Shown here: positions 8,000 to 16,986 of the stretch, in pieces
Layout: every line of letters begins with the position of its first letter
How positions within the stretch are numbered: position 1 is the first letter of the stretch
Source of the DNA: Streptomyces sp. SID8352
Lineage (GTDB): Bacteria; Actinomycetota; Actinomycetes; Streptomycetales; Streptomycetaceae
Assembly: GCF_009862265.1 (NCBI RefSeq)
Contig: NZ_WWGX01000035.1
Coordinates: 274,947 to 319,417, forward strand
Direction of reading: 5' to 3'
Length of the DNA: 44,471 nucleotides
Notes under the pieces: generated by a model
Databases searched by the model: none
What the model saw: only the letters and a program-made list of their open reading frames with translations
Told to the model about the DNA's origin: nothing
Program-made: the position numbers and the translations under genes

Positions 8000-9644
8000 G
8001 GAAGGTGTCGTGCAGGGTCCGGCGCAGCGGGTCGAGTCCCATGGGGCCGAGGCCGAGCGCGGTCATGTGGAAGGCCTTGAGGTCGAACGCCGGGCCGAGG
8101 CGGTGCTGTGCCTGGGCCCGGATCTGCTGCCACAGCCGGGCTCCGGCCTTGAACGCCAGCGCCTGTCCGGGCCACCCGAGGTAGCGGTCCACCTCGAAGG
8201 AGGCCGTCGCGGGGTGCACCCCGGCCGCCCTGTGCAGGAACCCGGCGGCCGTCTCCGGGGTCCACCGGCCGGCCGGCACCACTCCGTTGCCGGCGGGGAC
8301 CGGGAGGTCCAGGTGGAGTCCGATGTCGATGACGATCCGGGCCGCGCGCCAGATCTGCGCGTAGATCATGCCGAGCCGTTCGGCGGGGTCGTCGAGCAGG
8401 CCCAGTTCGGCGGAGAGCTGTTCGGCGTAGTGCGCCCAGCCCTCGGCGTATCCGTGGACCTGGCACAGGGAACGCTGCCAGGGGTGGAGATCCTCCAGCC
8501 CCAGGGTCACGGCGAACTGGAGATGGTGGCCCGGCAGCCCCTCGTGGTGCACCGTGCTCACCTCCCGCCAGGTGGATACGTACCGCTCCCCGGGAGGGGT
8601 CGTCCACCAGACCCGTCCCGGCCGGGCGGACGCGGGGTCCGGGGGCGCGTAGTACATGACGCCCGCGCCGGTGCTGTCCAGCCGGGCCTCGGCGCGGCGC
8701 AGGGACGGCGGCAGGTCGAAGTGCGGGCCGTCGAGGGCGTCCGTGAGCGCGTCCAGCCGCGTCTGCAGCCAGTCGCGCAGGGGTTCGCCCGCGGGGATCT
8801 GCCGGGCGGGGTCGCGGTCCAGCACGTCGAGGGCGTCGCCGAGGGTGGTCTCCCCGGTGATGTCGGCCGCCAGGTCGTGTGCCTCGCGGCCGAGCCGGGC
8901 GAGCTCCGCCCACCCGTAGGCGTACAGCTCGTCCGGGTCGGTCCGGGCGCCGAGGAAGGAGCTGGAGGTGACGGCGTACAGAGCGGCTCCGGCGCCGGTC
9001 GCCGTGGTGGCGCCGGGCAGTCCGGTTCTCAGGAAGCGGGCGAAGCCGGACATGGCCTCGCTCGCCTCCTCGGCCGCCCGGGACGCGGCGGTGGGGACGG
9101 GGCGGCCGGCGGCCGCGGACCGGACCAGGTTCCGGTAGGAGTCGGTTCCGTGCGGGTCGACCCAGGATTCGCACTGTTCCGCCAGGAGCAGCGCCTGCCG
9201 CCGGGAGACGCGGTGGCCCGCGCGCTGGGCCGAGGAGAGTGTGCGGCCGTACTGGGACAGTGCCTCCGGGACCCTTCGCAGATGCGCGGTGATGGTCTCG
9301 GGGTCGGACGGGAGGTCGTCGAAGACCTGGCGCAGCTGGTGGACGGGGGTGGCGAGGGGGGCCAGCAGCGTGGTGGTGAAGCCGGCTTCGTACAGGGCGT
9401 TCTCGCTGTCCAGCCGTTCGCCCAGGGCGGCGGCCAGGGCGCGGTCGGAGGGGGTGTCCGCCGGGGTGTGCGGCAGTTCCCGGCCGGTTCGGCGGGCCAG
9501 GGCGGCGCGTTCGGCGAAGGCCTCCGGGGAGAGGTCGGGGATGAGGTTGACATCCGTGTGGCCCAGCGCTGCGGCGGCCTCCGGGTCCAGGGGGGCGAGT
9601 GCGCGCAGGTGGGCGTCCGCGAGGCGGCGTACGGGTGTGGTCAC
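7962..9644 (-). CDS. DUF885 family metallopeptidase-like protein
   Basis: About 560 aa, the normal size for DUF885 proteins. The likely zinc site VHHEGLPGHHLQ is at about 366-375, matching the family's HExxPGHH motif. A second conserved patch, YAEGWAHYAEQL, lies about 30 residues further on. The start is GTG at 9644 behind GAGGAAG; the upstream extension of the frame is proline-rich shadow. No signal peptide is seen, so it is probably a cytoplasmic peptidase. It is the last gene of the leftward peptide-uptake operon and starts 49 bases after the amidohydrolase, which fits a role in trimming imported peptides (inference). Confidence 0.85.
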   Translation of the reverse strand: MTTPVRRLADAHLRALAPLDPEAAAALGHTDVNLIPDLSPEAFAERAALARRTGRELPHTPADTPSDRALAAALGERLDSENALYEAGFTTTLLAPLATPVHQLRQVFDDLPSDPETITAHLRRVPEALSQYGRTLSSAQRAGHRVSRRQALLLAEQCESWVDPHGTDSYRNLVRSAAAGRPVPTAASRAAEEASEAMSGFARFLRTGLPGATTATGAGAALYAVTSSSFLGARTDPDELYAYGWAELARLGREAHDLAADITGETTLGDALDVLDRDPARQIPAGEPLRDWLQTRLDALTDALDGPHFDLPPSLRRAEARLDSTGAGVMYYAPPDPASARPGRVWWTTPPGERYVSTWREVSTVHHEGLPGHHLQFAVTLGLEDLHPWQRSLCQVHGYAEGWAHYAEQLSAELGLLDDPAERLGMIYAQIWRAARIVIDIGLHLDLPVPAGNGVVPAGRWTPETAAGFLHRAAGVHPATASFEVDRYLGWPGQALAFKAGARLWQQIRAQAQHRLGPAFDLKAFHMTALGLGPMGLDPLRRTLHDTFLTEARPPAPPEW

Positions 9645-9693
9645 GGGGCTTCCTCGGTCGGGGGGCGGGTGCGGGGGCGGGGGCCTGCGGGGC

Positions 9694-10956
9694 TCAGGGG
9701 GAGTGCCGGAGGGTGCCGAGGTCGTCGCGGTGGACGACGCCGGCCTTGAGGACCGTGTGCAGTCCGCGCAGTGCGGTGATGTCCCGGGAGGGGTCGGCAC
9801 GGGTGATCACGAGGTCGGCGCGCCGTCCGGTCCGGAGGGTGCCGAGGGTGTCCGCGGCTCCGAGCCAGTGGGCCGGGTCCGCGGTGGCGGAGCGCAGGGC
9901 CCGGGCCGGGGTCAGGCCCGCGTCGACGAGGAACTCGAGTTCGCGGACGGTGGCCGTGGTCTCGTCGAAGGGCGCGTGGGGCGGCATGTCGCTGCCTGCC
10001 ATGAGGGGCACCTTGGAGGCCAGGGCGTGGCGCAGGCTCTCCCAGTGGCGCGGTCCGGCCTCCAGGGCGCGGTCGATGAGCCAGGAGGGCGTGTTGTTGC
10101 GGACGAGGAAGTCCTCGCAGCGGCTGACGGAGATGGTGGGGACGTACCAGACTCCCCGGGCGGCCATGAGGTCGGTGACCTCGCGGGTGAGCCGGTAGCC
10201 GTGTTCGACGCAGTCGAGGCCCAGTTCCACGGCGCGGGCGACGGTTTCGGCGGGGCCGGCGTGGGCGGTCACCTTGCGGTTCCACTGGTGGGCGGTGCTG
10301 ATGACCGCGTCGAGTTCCTCGTCGGTCAGCTGAGGGGTGTCGACGGTGGCGTGGGAGCTCGCGATGCCGCCGGAGACGCAGACCTTGATCAGGTCGGCGC
10401 CGGCGCGCAGTTGGCGGCGGGTGGCCCGGCGGAAGCCGTCGGCGCCGTCGGCCTCCAGTCCGTCGAGGTCGTGGCCGTGGCCGCCGGTGCAGCACAGGGC
10501 CTGTCCGGCCGTGTAGATGGTGGGGCCGTCGGCGGCCCCGGCGTCGATGGCCCGGCGCAGGGCCATGTCGGTGAAGGAGGGTTCGCCGACGAGGCGGACG
10601 GTGGTCACCCCGGCGTGCAGGGTGCGGCGCGCGGAGTCCGCCATGAGCAGGGCGATGTCGGCCGGTTCGGCGCGTCCCATGGCGTCGGCCAGCGGGCCGG
10701 GCAGGGTGAGGCCGAGGTGGACGTGGCTGTTGACCAGTCCGGGCAGCACGGTCTGGCCGCCGAGGTCGGTCACGGGTGTGCCGGGGGACCGCTCGTGTGC
10801 CTGGGCGACCACGTCGTCGGACGGCCCGGTGGCGCGGATCGTCCCGTCGGACCCGATCCACAGTCCCTGGTCGTGCTGGGAGGTGTCGCCGGTGCCGGTG
10901 AACAGGGTGGCGCCGGCCAGAACACGCTCGCGGGCAGTGCGGAAGGGGGGGAGCAC
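9694..10956 (-). CDS. Metal-dependent amidohydrolase (imidazolonepropionase / Xaa-Pro dipeptidase-like)
   Basis: 420 aa, amidohydrolase superfamily. Metal-site residues are visible in order: H78 and H80 (SHVHLG), K191 (LIKVCVSGG, probably the carboxylated lysine), H232 (TAHAG), H252 (VEHGYR) and D323 (AGSDMP). This K-containing pattern is that of binuclear members such as bacterial prolidase-like dipeptidases and related peptidyl amidases. Start GTG 10956 is preceded by AAGGAGG at ideal spacing. It sits between the permease genes and the DUF885 gene, so hydrolysis of an imported peptide or N-acyl amino acid is likely; the exact substrate is unknown. Confidence 0.85.
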   Translation of the reverse strand: MLPPFRTARERVLAGATLFTGTGDTSQHDQGLWIGSDGTIRATGPSDDVVAQAHERSPGTPVTDLGGQTVLPGLVNSHVHLGLTLPGPLADAMGRAEPADIALLMADSARRTLHAGVTTVRLVGEPSFTDMALRRAIDAGAADGPTIYTAGQALCCTGGHGHDLDGLEADGADGFRRATRRQLRAGADLIKVCVSGGIASSHATVDTPQLTDEELDAVISTAHQWNRKVTAHAGPAETVARAVELGLDCVEHGYRLTREVTDLMAARGVWYVPTISVSRCEDFLVRNNTPSWLIDRALEAGPRHWESLRHALASKVPLMAGSDMPPHAPFDETTATVRELEFLVDAGLTPARALRSATADPAHWLGAADTLGTLRTGRRADLVITRADPSRDITALRGLHTVLKAGVVHRDDLGTLRHSP

Positions 10957-11031
10957 CGCGGGGCCTCCTTGGGGTTCGGGCGGATGGGACGGCGGTCGGA
11001 CGGGGCGGACGCCCGCGTGCGGACCGTGGTT

Positions 11032-11991
11032 TCAGGAGACGCGGACCCGCGCGTCCAGGAGGGCGTAGAGGAAGTCCACGACGATGTTGACCACGACGAC
11101 GGCCGCTGCGACGAAGACGACCACCCCGATGATGACGGGCCGGTCCTGTGTGGTCACGCTGGTCACCACGAGGCGGCCGATGCCCATCAGGCCGAAGACC
11201 TGCTCGGTGACGACGGCGCCGCCGAACATGGTGCCGAGGTCCACGCCGAGCTGGGAGACCAGCGGGGTGAGCGAACTGCGCAGCCCGTGCACGTAGGTGA
11301 TGCGGGACTCGCGCAGGCCCTTGGCCCGGGCGGTGCGGATGTAGTCCTCGCCGAGCACGTCGAGCATCTGGCCGCGGGTCAGGCGCGCGTAGACCGCGGC
11401 GGTGATGAACGCCAGTGTCAGCCACGGCAGCAGCAGGTGCCAGGCCCAGCCGGGCGGGTCCTCGGCGAAGGGCACGTAGCCGCCGGCCGGTACCAGGGAC
11501 AGGCCCGCCTTGCTGGGCAGGAAGAACAGCAGGTACAGCGCGAGCATGCCCAGGACGAAGGTCGGGAACGACAGTCCGACCATGGTGATGACGGAACCGG
11601 CGCGGTCCCGCAGTGATCCGGGGCGGCGGGCCGACATGATGCCGACGGGGATGCCGATCAGCAGCCACAGGACGACGGCCCCGCCCATCAGGGAGAGCGT
11701 CACCGGAAGATGGGCCAGGATGACGTTCAGGACGGGCTGCTGGTTGCGGTAGGAGTAGCCGAGGTCGCCCGTCACCAGGTTGCCGAGGAAGCGGACGTAC
11801 TGCTCGTACAGGGGGCGGTCGAGCCCGAGGCTGCGGGTGACCTGGGCGAGGACTTCGGGGGAGGCCTGGTCGCCGGCGATGGACCGGGCGGGGTCGCCGG
11901 GGGCGAGGTAGAAGAGGAAGAAGACGGCGAGGCTGATCACCCAGAGCACGCCGAGGCCGTGGAGTACTCGGGTCAGGAGGTGTCTGGCCAT
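11032..11991 (-). CDS. Peptide ABC transporter permease, DppB/OppB type
   Basis: 319 aa, six predicted membrane helices. The N-terminal signature MARHLLTRVLHGLGVLWVISLAVFFLFYLAPGDP is typical of DppB/OppB subunits. The EAA-loop-like segment (RTARAKGLRESRITYVHGLRSSLTPLV) contacts the ATPase. It begins 3 bases after the DppC-type gene. It forms the membrane channel with that protein, and the system imports di- or oligopeptides (family knowledge; nickel or opines are transported by a minority of members). Confidence 0.92.
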   Translation of the reverse strand: MARHLLTRVLHGLGVLWVISLAVFFLFYLAPGDPARSIAGDQASPEVLAQVTRSLGLDRPLYEQYVRFLGNLVTGDLGYSYRNQQPVLNVILAHLPVTLSLMGGAVVLWLLIGIPVGIMSARRPGSLRDRAGSVITMVGLSFPTFVLGMLALYLLFFLPSKAGLSLVPAGGYVPFAEDPPGWAWHLLLPWLTLAFITAAVYARLTRGQMLDVLGEDYIRTARAKGLRESRITYVHGLRSSLTPLVSQLGVDLGTMFGGAVVTEQVFGLMGIGRLVVTSVTTQDRPVIIGVVVFVAAAVVVVNIVVDFLYALLDARVRVS

Positions 11992-11994
11992 GGT

Positions 11995-12927
11995 TCAGTT
12001 GCCTTTGGTCGTGCGGCGCGAGCGCGGGTCGAGTACGTCGCGGAGGCAGTCGCCCAGCACGTTGAAGGCGACGGTGGTGGCGAGCAGGGAGAGTCCGGGC
12101 ACCAGGACGAGCCACCAGGCGACCAGGTACATGGAGTTGCCGGAGGCTTCGGCGAGCATGCCGCCCCACGTCGGGGTGGGGGGTACGACGCCGACGCCCA
12201 GGAAGGACAGGGTCGACTCGAAGACGATCGCCTGGGGGATCATCAGCGTGGAGTAGATGACGATGGGTGCGGTGAGGTTGGGCAGGACGTCGCGGAGGAC
12301 GATCCGCATGCGGCTCTGGCCCAGGGAGCGGGCGGCCTCGATGTACTCGCGTTCGCGGATGGACAGGACCTGGCCGCGGACGACGCGGGCTATCGCGCCC
12401 CAGGAGAAGAAGGCGATGACGGCGACGCTGATCTGGACGCTGGGGCCGACGACGGACACCAGCGCGATGGCGAACAGCAGGAACGGCAGGCTCATCACGA
12501 CGTCGATGACCCGGGACAGGACCGCGTCGGCGGCGCCGCGGAAGTAGCCCGCCACCGTTCCGACCAGGACGCCGATGGTGACGGCGACGGCCGAGGCGGC
12601 CACGCCGACCAGCAGGGAGACCCGGCTCCCGTAGACGGCGCGGACGAGGACGTCGCGGCCGAGCTGGTCGGTGCCCAGCCAGAACTCGGCTCCGGGCCCG
12701 ACGGGGATGCCGGCTTCCGACAGCCCGGTCTCGTTGAACTGCTCGTTGGGGCCGTGTCCGGTGAGCCATGCCACCAGGGGGGCGGCGACGGCGAGGAGGA
12801 CGATGAGGACGACGAAGCCGCCGGAGACCAGGAACGCCCTGCTCCGGCGCAGTTGCCGCCACGCGAGTGCGAGTGAGCCCTGTGGTTTGACCGGTGCGCC
12901 GGTGCGCGGCGCGGCGAGTTCGGTCAC
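11995..12927 (-). CDS. Peptide ABC transporter permease, DppC/OppC type
   Basis: 310 aa. It shows the DppC/OppC N-terminal domain with a first helix followed by an extracytoplasmic loop (WLGTDQLGRDVLVRAVYGSRVSLLVG), then five helices and the EAA loop (IEAARSLGQSRMRIVLRDVLPNLTAPI). The start is GTG 12927. It lies between the fused ATPase gene and the DppB-type gene, all on the minus strand, and pairs with DppB as the second half of the channel. Confidence 0.92.
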   Translation of the reverse strand: MTELAAPRTGAPVKPQGSLALAWRQLRRSRAFLVSGGFVVLIVLLAVAAPLVAWLTGHGPNEQFNETGLSEAGIPVGPGAEFWLGTDQLGRDVLVRAVYGSRVSLLVGVAASAVAVTIGVLVGTVAGYFRGAADAVLSRVIDVVMSLPFLLFAIALVSVVGPSVQISVAVIAFFSWGAIARVVRGQVLSIREREYIEAARSLGQSRMRIVLRDVLPNLTAPIVIYSTLMIPQAIVFESTLSFLGVGVVPPTPTWGGMLAEASGNSMYLVAWWLVLVPGLSLLATTVAFNVLGDCLRDVLDPRSRRTTKGN

Positions 12928-12991
12928 TGGTGTCTTCTCTCGTGGGGGCGGGGCACGGTGCGCGGTGCCCCGCGAGGGGGTGCGGGGGCGG

Positions 12992-15010
12992 TCACCGGGC
13001 CGTCGCCGGTGTGTCGCCGTGGTGCAGCCGGTGGAAGCATGCGGCGAGGTGGCCGGACGTGTCCGGGCCGGGCAGGAGCGCGGGCCGGCTCGCGGAGCAT
13101 TCCGCGTCGGCGTGCGCGCAGCGGGGGTGGAACACGCAGCCCGGGGGCGGTGCGCTGGGGGAGGGGGGGTCGCCGCGCAGCGCGATGCGCCGTCCGGACC
13201 GGGCGGGGTCGCCGCCCGAGGGCATCGCGGACAGCAGGGCCCGGGTGTAGGGGTGGGCGGGCCGGGTGGCGATCTGTTCGCTGTCGCCGACCTCGACGAG
13301 ACGGCCGAGGTACATGACGCCGACGCGGTCGCTGATGTGGCGGACCACGGACAGGTCGTGGGCGATGAAGACGTAGGTGAGGCCGAAGGCGTCCTGGAGA
13401 TCGGAGAGGAGGTTGAGGATCTGCGCCTGGACGGAGACGTCGAGTGCGGAGACGGGTTCGTCGCAGATGATGATCCGGGGCCGCAGGGCGAGGGCGCGGG
13501 CGATGCCGATGCGCTGGCGCTGGCCGCCGGAGAACTCGGCCGGGAAGCGGTTGTAGTGCTCGGGGTCCAGGCCGACGGTCTCCATGAGTTCCTGGACGCG
13601 CCTGCGCAGTTCGGAGCCCTCCAGTGCCTGGTGGATGCGGAAGGGCTCGGCGATGACGGAGCCGATCCGGCGCCGGGGGTTGAGCGAGCCGTAGGGGTCC
13701 TGGAAGACCATCTGGACGTCCCGGCGGACCGTGTTCCACGCCCGGGGGTCGCCGGAGGAGACGTCGGTTCCGTTGATGGTCAGGTGCCCGCCGGTCAGGG
13801 GGTGCAGCCCGGCCAGGCACCGGGCGAGAGTGGACTTGCCGCAGCCGGACTCGCCCACCAGGCCAAACGTTTCTCCTTCGCGCAGTTCGAGGTCGACGCC
13901 GTCCAGTGCCCTGACGGGGGCTGTTCCCCTGCGGAACGGGCCGCGGGGACCGTCGAAGTTCTTGACGATGCCCTTCGCCCTGATCAGGGTCCGGCCCCCG
14001 GCCTTCGCCGCCGCGGTCCGGGCCGCTGCCGGGGGAGCGGCCGGCGGCGCGGGGAGCGCGTCGAGCCAGCAGGTCCAGGCGGTGGAGCCGGCCGGGCCGG
14101 TGCGTACGGGGGGCCGGTCGGTGGCGCAGGCGTCGGTGGAGACCGGGCAGCGGGGGTGGAAGACGCATCCGGCGGGCGGGCTGACGAGACTGGGCGGGCG
14201 TCCGTCGATCGGGCGCAGACGTCCCGCACCGGGGTGCCGGGCCGGAGAGGAGTCCAGCAGGCCCCGGGTGTAGGGGTGGCGGGGCCGGGTGAAGATCTCC
14301 TCGCGGGTGCCGGCCTCCATGCGGCGGCCCGCGTACATCACCATGACCCGGTCCGCGATGTCGGCGAGGACCTCCAGATCGTGGGTGATCATGATGATGG
14401 AGGTGCCGTACTCCTGCTGGATCGAGCCGAACAGTTCCAGGATCTGTGCCTGGACGGTGGTGTCCAGGGCGGTGGTGGGTTCGTCGGCGATGATCAGTGC
14501 CGGGTTCAGGGCCAGGGCCATGGCGATCATGGCGCGCTGGCGCATCCCGCCGGAGAACTGGTGGGGGTGCTCCGCGGCCCGGCGGGCCGGGTCGGGGACG
14601 CCCACCCGGCCGAGCATGTCCACCGCCCGCGCCATGGCCTGCTTGCGCGTGACGTCCTCGTGGGCGCGCACCATCTCCGCGATCTGCCAGCCGACGGTGA
14701 AGTGCGGATGGAGGCTGGAGAGCGGGTCCTGGAAGATCATTCCGATCCGCCGCCCGCGCAGTGCGCGCATCCGCGCGGGCGGCAGGGTGAGCAGGTCCTC
14801 GCCCTCGAAGAGGGCGCTGCCGGAGGCCTGGGCCCCCGGCAGCAGCCCGACGAGGGTGCTCATGGTGACGCTCTTGCCCGAACCCGACTCGCCGACGACG
14901 CCGAACAGCTCTCCCGCCGCGACCGAGAAGGACAGTCCGTCCACTGCCCGGACGAGGCCGTCCGCGGTGGGGAGTCCGACCGACAGGCCGGATACTTCAA
15001 GTAGGTTCAT
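12992..15010 (-). CDS. Fused peptide ABC transporter ATPase (DppD-DppF in one chain)
   Basis: 672 aa with two complete ABC cassettes, so one chain replaces the usual DppD and DppF pair. The first has Walker A GESGSGKS (40-47), signature FSGGMRQR and Walker B LIIADEPT. The second has Walker A GESGCGKST near 395, signature FSGGQRQR and Walker B IIICDEPVSALD. Each half ends in the oligopeptide-transporter C-terminal cysteine-rich segment (GCVFHPRCP and GCVFHPRCAHADAEC), which often holds an Fe-S cluster in this family. The start ATG 15010 has only a weak ribosome binding site. Such fusions are common in actinobacteria. It energises the two permeases downstream. Confidence 0.93.
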   Translation of the reverse strand: MNLLEVSGLSVGLPTADGLVRAVDGLSFSVAAGELFGVVGESGSGKSVTMSTLVGLLPGAQASGSALFEGEDLLTLPPARMRALRGRRIGMIFQDPLSSLHPHFTVGWQIAEMVRAHEDVTRKQAMARAVDMLGRVGVPDPARRAAEHPHQFSGGMRQRAMIAMALALNPALIIADEPTTALDTTVQAQILELFGSIQQEYGTSIIMITHDLEVLADIADRVMVMYAGRRMEAGTREEIFTRPRHPYTRGLLDSSPARHPGAGRLRPIDGRPPSLVSPPAGCVFHPRCPVSTDACATDRPPVRTGPAGSTAWTCWLDALPAPPAAPPAAARTAAAKAGGRTLIRAKGIVKNFDGPRGPFRRGTAPVRALDGVDLELREGETFGLVGESGCGKSTLARCLAGLHPLTGGHLTINGTDVSSGDPRAWNTVRRDVQMVFQDPYGSLNPRRRIGSVIAEPFRIHQALEGSELRRRVQELMETVGLDPEHYNRFPAEFSGGQRQRIGIARALALRPRIIICDEPVSALDVSVQAQILNLLSDLQDAFGLTYVFIAHDLSVVRHISDRVGVMYLGRLVEVGDSEQIATRPAHPYTRALLSAMPSGGDPARSGRRIALRGDPPSPSAPPPGCVFHPRCAHADAECSASRPALLPGPDTSGHLAACFHRLHHGDTPATAR

Positions 15011-15070
15011 CGCTGATCGTTCGTTCCGTTCCGGCGCTGCCCGCGCGGGGCGGGGATGCGGGCTGGTGGG

Positions 15071-16831
15071 TCACTTCTTCAGCCAGAGCTGGGTCCAGTC
15101 GGGCCACTTGCTGAGGGAGTTGGCGACGACGCCGGCGGTGTTGGCGCCCCGGTAGAGGGCCTGGTTGCGGACGGCGATCGGGATCAGCGGGACGTCGGAC
15201 ATGACCATGCGGTCGATCCGGTTCCACAGTTCGGCGGCGGTCCTCTCGTCACTGGTGGCCAGGGCCCGGTCGGCGAGGGCGTCCGCCTTCGGGTTGCTGT
15301 AGCTGCCGTAGTTGTACGAGCCGGTGACCGAGGGCTTGCGGATCAGCGGGTCGTAGACGGTGCGGTGGGAGGTGCCGGGTGCGTCGGGGGCCCAGCCGGC
15401 CGGGGCGATGTCCCAGCGGCCGGAGGTCTGGGCCGCGTCGTTGGTGAGCCACTCGCCGTAGTAGTCGTTCGGGGTCACGGGGATCAGCTTCAGGGTGATG
15501 CCGGCCTTGGCGAGCCCCGCCTGGAGGGCCTGGGCGACCTGGGGGTACTGGTCCTTGGTGCGGTAGGGCAGCTTGAGGGTCAGCCCGTCGGGATACCCGG
15601 CCTCGGCCAGCAGCGCGCGGGCCTTGTCCGGGTCACCGCGGTGGCCGGGGGTGGGGTAGGGGTCGAAGGGTTCCGAGCCGATGAGGGTGGAGACGAAGAG
15701 CTGGTTCTGGATCTGGCCGACGGTGGCGCCGCCCTGCACCTGGAGGACGGCCTTCTTGTCGACGGCGTAGGCGAGGGCCTGGCGGACCTTCAGCTTGGAC
15801 AGCGCCTTGCCGTTGTTGGGGCTGCGCAGGTTGATGGCGAGGTACGGCTCGGTCGCGCCGGTCTTGACGATCAGCAGCCTGTCGTCCTTCGCGGCGGCCA
15901 GGCCGGGCAGCAGCGCGGGCGGTACGACGGTGTCCCAGGGCAGGTCGACCGTCCCGGCCTGGAGCTGCTGCATCACCGAGTCCTGGGTGGCGCCGAACGT
16001 GATCTCGATCCGGTCGACGTAGGCCTTGCGCAGCGGGTCGGAGGCGGCCTTCCACGCCGGGTTGCGGTCCAGCACGATCTTCTGGTCGGCCCGGTAGTCG
16101 CTCACCCGGTAGGGGCCGCTGGAGACCACGGTGCGCCGGTAGTCCGGCGAGTCGGGCAGGTGGTCCAGGCTCTCGGCCGGTGCGGGGCTGGCCGACACCA
16201 GGGCCAGGAGGTTGGTGAAGTCGCCCATGGGGGCGGTCAGTCTGAAGGTGACCTCGCGCTCGCCCTTGGTGACGATCCCGGTGATGTCGTTCTTCTCGAC
16301 GTACTCCCTGATGGCGGTGACGTTCTTGGCGACCTTGCCGAAGCCGTCGCAGAAGGCGCGCATGCCCTCGATGGCGTCGATGTAGTAGGAGGCCCCGGCG
16401 CTGGGGACGACCGGGTTGCACAGGCGCTTGAAGCCGCGCTCCACGTCGGCGCCGGTGATCTGCCGCCCGGACTCTCCGGCGTCCCAGGTGGCGCCCTCCC
16501 GGATGGTGAAGGAGAAGGTCCTGGAGTCCGCGGGCCGGGGGACCTCGGTCGCCAGGTCCGGGACGAGGCCGATGGCGTCCTTCTCGTCCTCCGTGGTGGG
16601 GAAGGTGACGAGCTGGCGGCTTATCGCCCGCATGAGCGCGGTGCCGTTGGGCGAGTAGACGCTGGCGGTGTCCAGGTGGTCCACGTCGGCCGCGCCCAGC
16701 AGGCGCAGCGTGCCCCCGCGGCGGGGTTCGCCGTCCGCGCCCCCCGCGCCCGCGCCGTCGGCCGAGCAGCCGGCCGCCAGTACCGCCGCCGCCGTGGCGG
16801 CCGCGGCGGCGGTGAGTCTCGTTCTGTTCAT
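15071..16831 (-). CDS. Peptide-binding lipoprotein of ABC transporter (SBP_bac_5)
   Basis: 586 aa. An N-terminal lipoprotein signal peptide ends in LAAGC (lipid-modified C22). A family 5 solute-binding domain follows (GGTLRLLGAADVDHLDTASVYSPNG, later LKVRQALAYAVDKKAVLQ near 345). Like DppA/OppA proteins it captures peptides outside the cell and delivers them to the permeases. It is encoded directly upstream of its ATPase, which is the usual order. The ATG has GAGGAC upstream. It is annotated from family; ligand specificity cannot be seen, although the flanking prolidase-type enzyme suggests proline-containing peptides. Confidence 0.92.
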   Translation of the reverse strand: MNRTRLTAAAAATAAAVLAAGCSADGAGAGGADGEPRRGGTLRLLGAADVDHLDTASVYSPNGTALMRAISRQLVTFPTTEDEKDAIGLVPDLATEVPRPADSRTFSFTIREGATWDAGESGRQITGADVERGFKRLCNPVVPSAGASYYIDAIEGMRAFCDGFGKVAKNVTAIREYVEKNDITGIVTKGEREVTFRLTAPMGDFTNLLALVSASPAPAESLDHLPDSPDYRRTVVSSGPYRVSDYRADQKIVLDRNPAWKAASDPLRKAYVDRIEITFGATQDSVMQQLQAGTVDLPWDTVVPPALLPGLAAAKDDRLLIVKTGATEPYLAINLRSPNNGKALSKLKVRQALAYAVDKKAVLQVQGGATVGQIQNQLFVSTLIGSEPFDPYPTPGHRGDPDKARALLAEAGYPDGLTLKLPYRTKDQYPQVAQALQAGLAKAGITLKLIPVTPNDYYGEWLTNDAAQTSGRWDIAPAGWAPDAPGTSHRTVYDPLIRKPSVTGSYNYGSYSNPKADALADRALATSDERTAAELWNRIDRMVMSDVPLIPIAVRNQALYRGANTAGVVANSLSKWPDWTQLWLKK

Positions 16832-16880
16832 CGGGTGTCCGTCCTCACTGGTCTCTCACCGGTTGTGCGTGTGCTGTCCT

Positions 16881-16916
16881 GCTGCGTGTGCTGCGTGTGC
16901 TGCGTGTGCTGCGTGT
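16881..16916. repeat. Four tandem copies of a 9-base unit
   Basis: Four perfect copies of GCTGCGTGT run from 16881 to 16916 (ACACGCAGC on the minus strand), with partial copies on both sides. They lie in the 155-base gap between the M24 peptidase and the lipoprotein gene, upstream of the latter's start. They could be a slippage-prone leader element; no function is evident. Confidence 0.8.
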
Positions 16917-16986
16917 GCTGCTGTGCCGTCGCCGGACGGGCGGGTCCGGGGCCGTGCTGTTTCGCCGGCACGCGGTGGGGCCCGGA

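Noticed and set aside
9641..12862. 1073-residue minus-strand open frame across the amidohydrolase and permease genes
   Set aside because: Another frame of the same strand encodes three clear family proteins. This one is mostly Arg/Pro/Gly/His, typical of a GC-bias shadow.
12671..15004. 777-residue plus-strand frame opposite the fused ATPase
   Set aside because: Antisense shadow of a protein with two intact ABC cassettes; no domains of its own.
16881..16916. Possible CRISPR-like array
   Set aside because: The units are 9 bases with no spacers; it is a simple tandem repeat.
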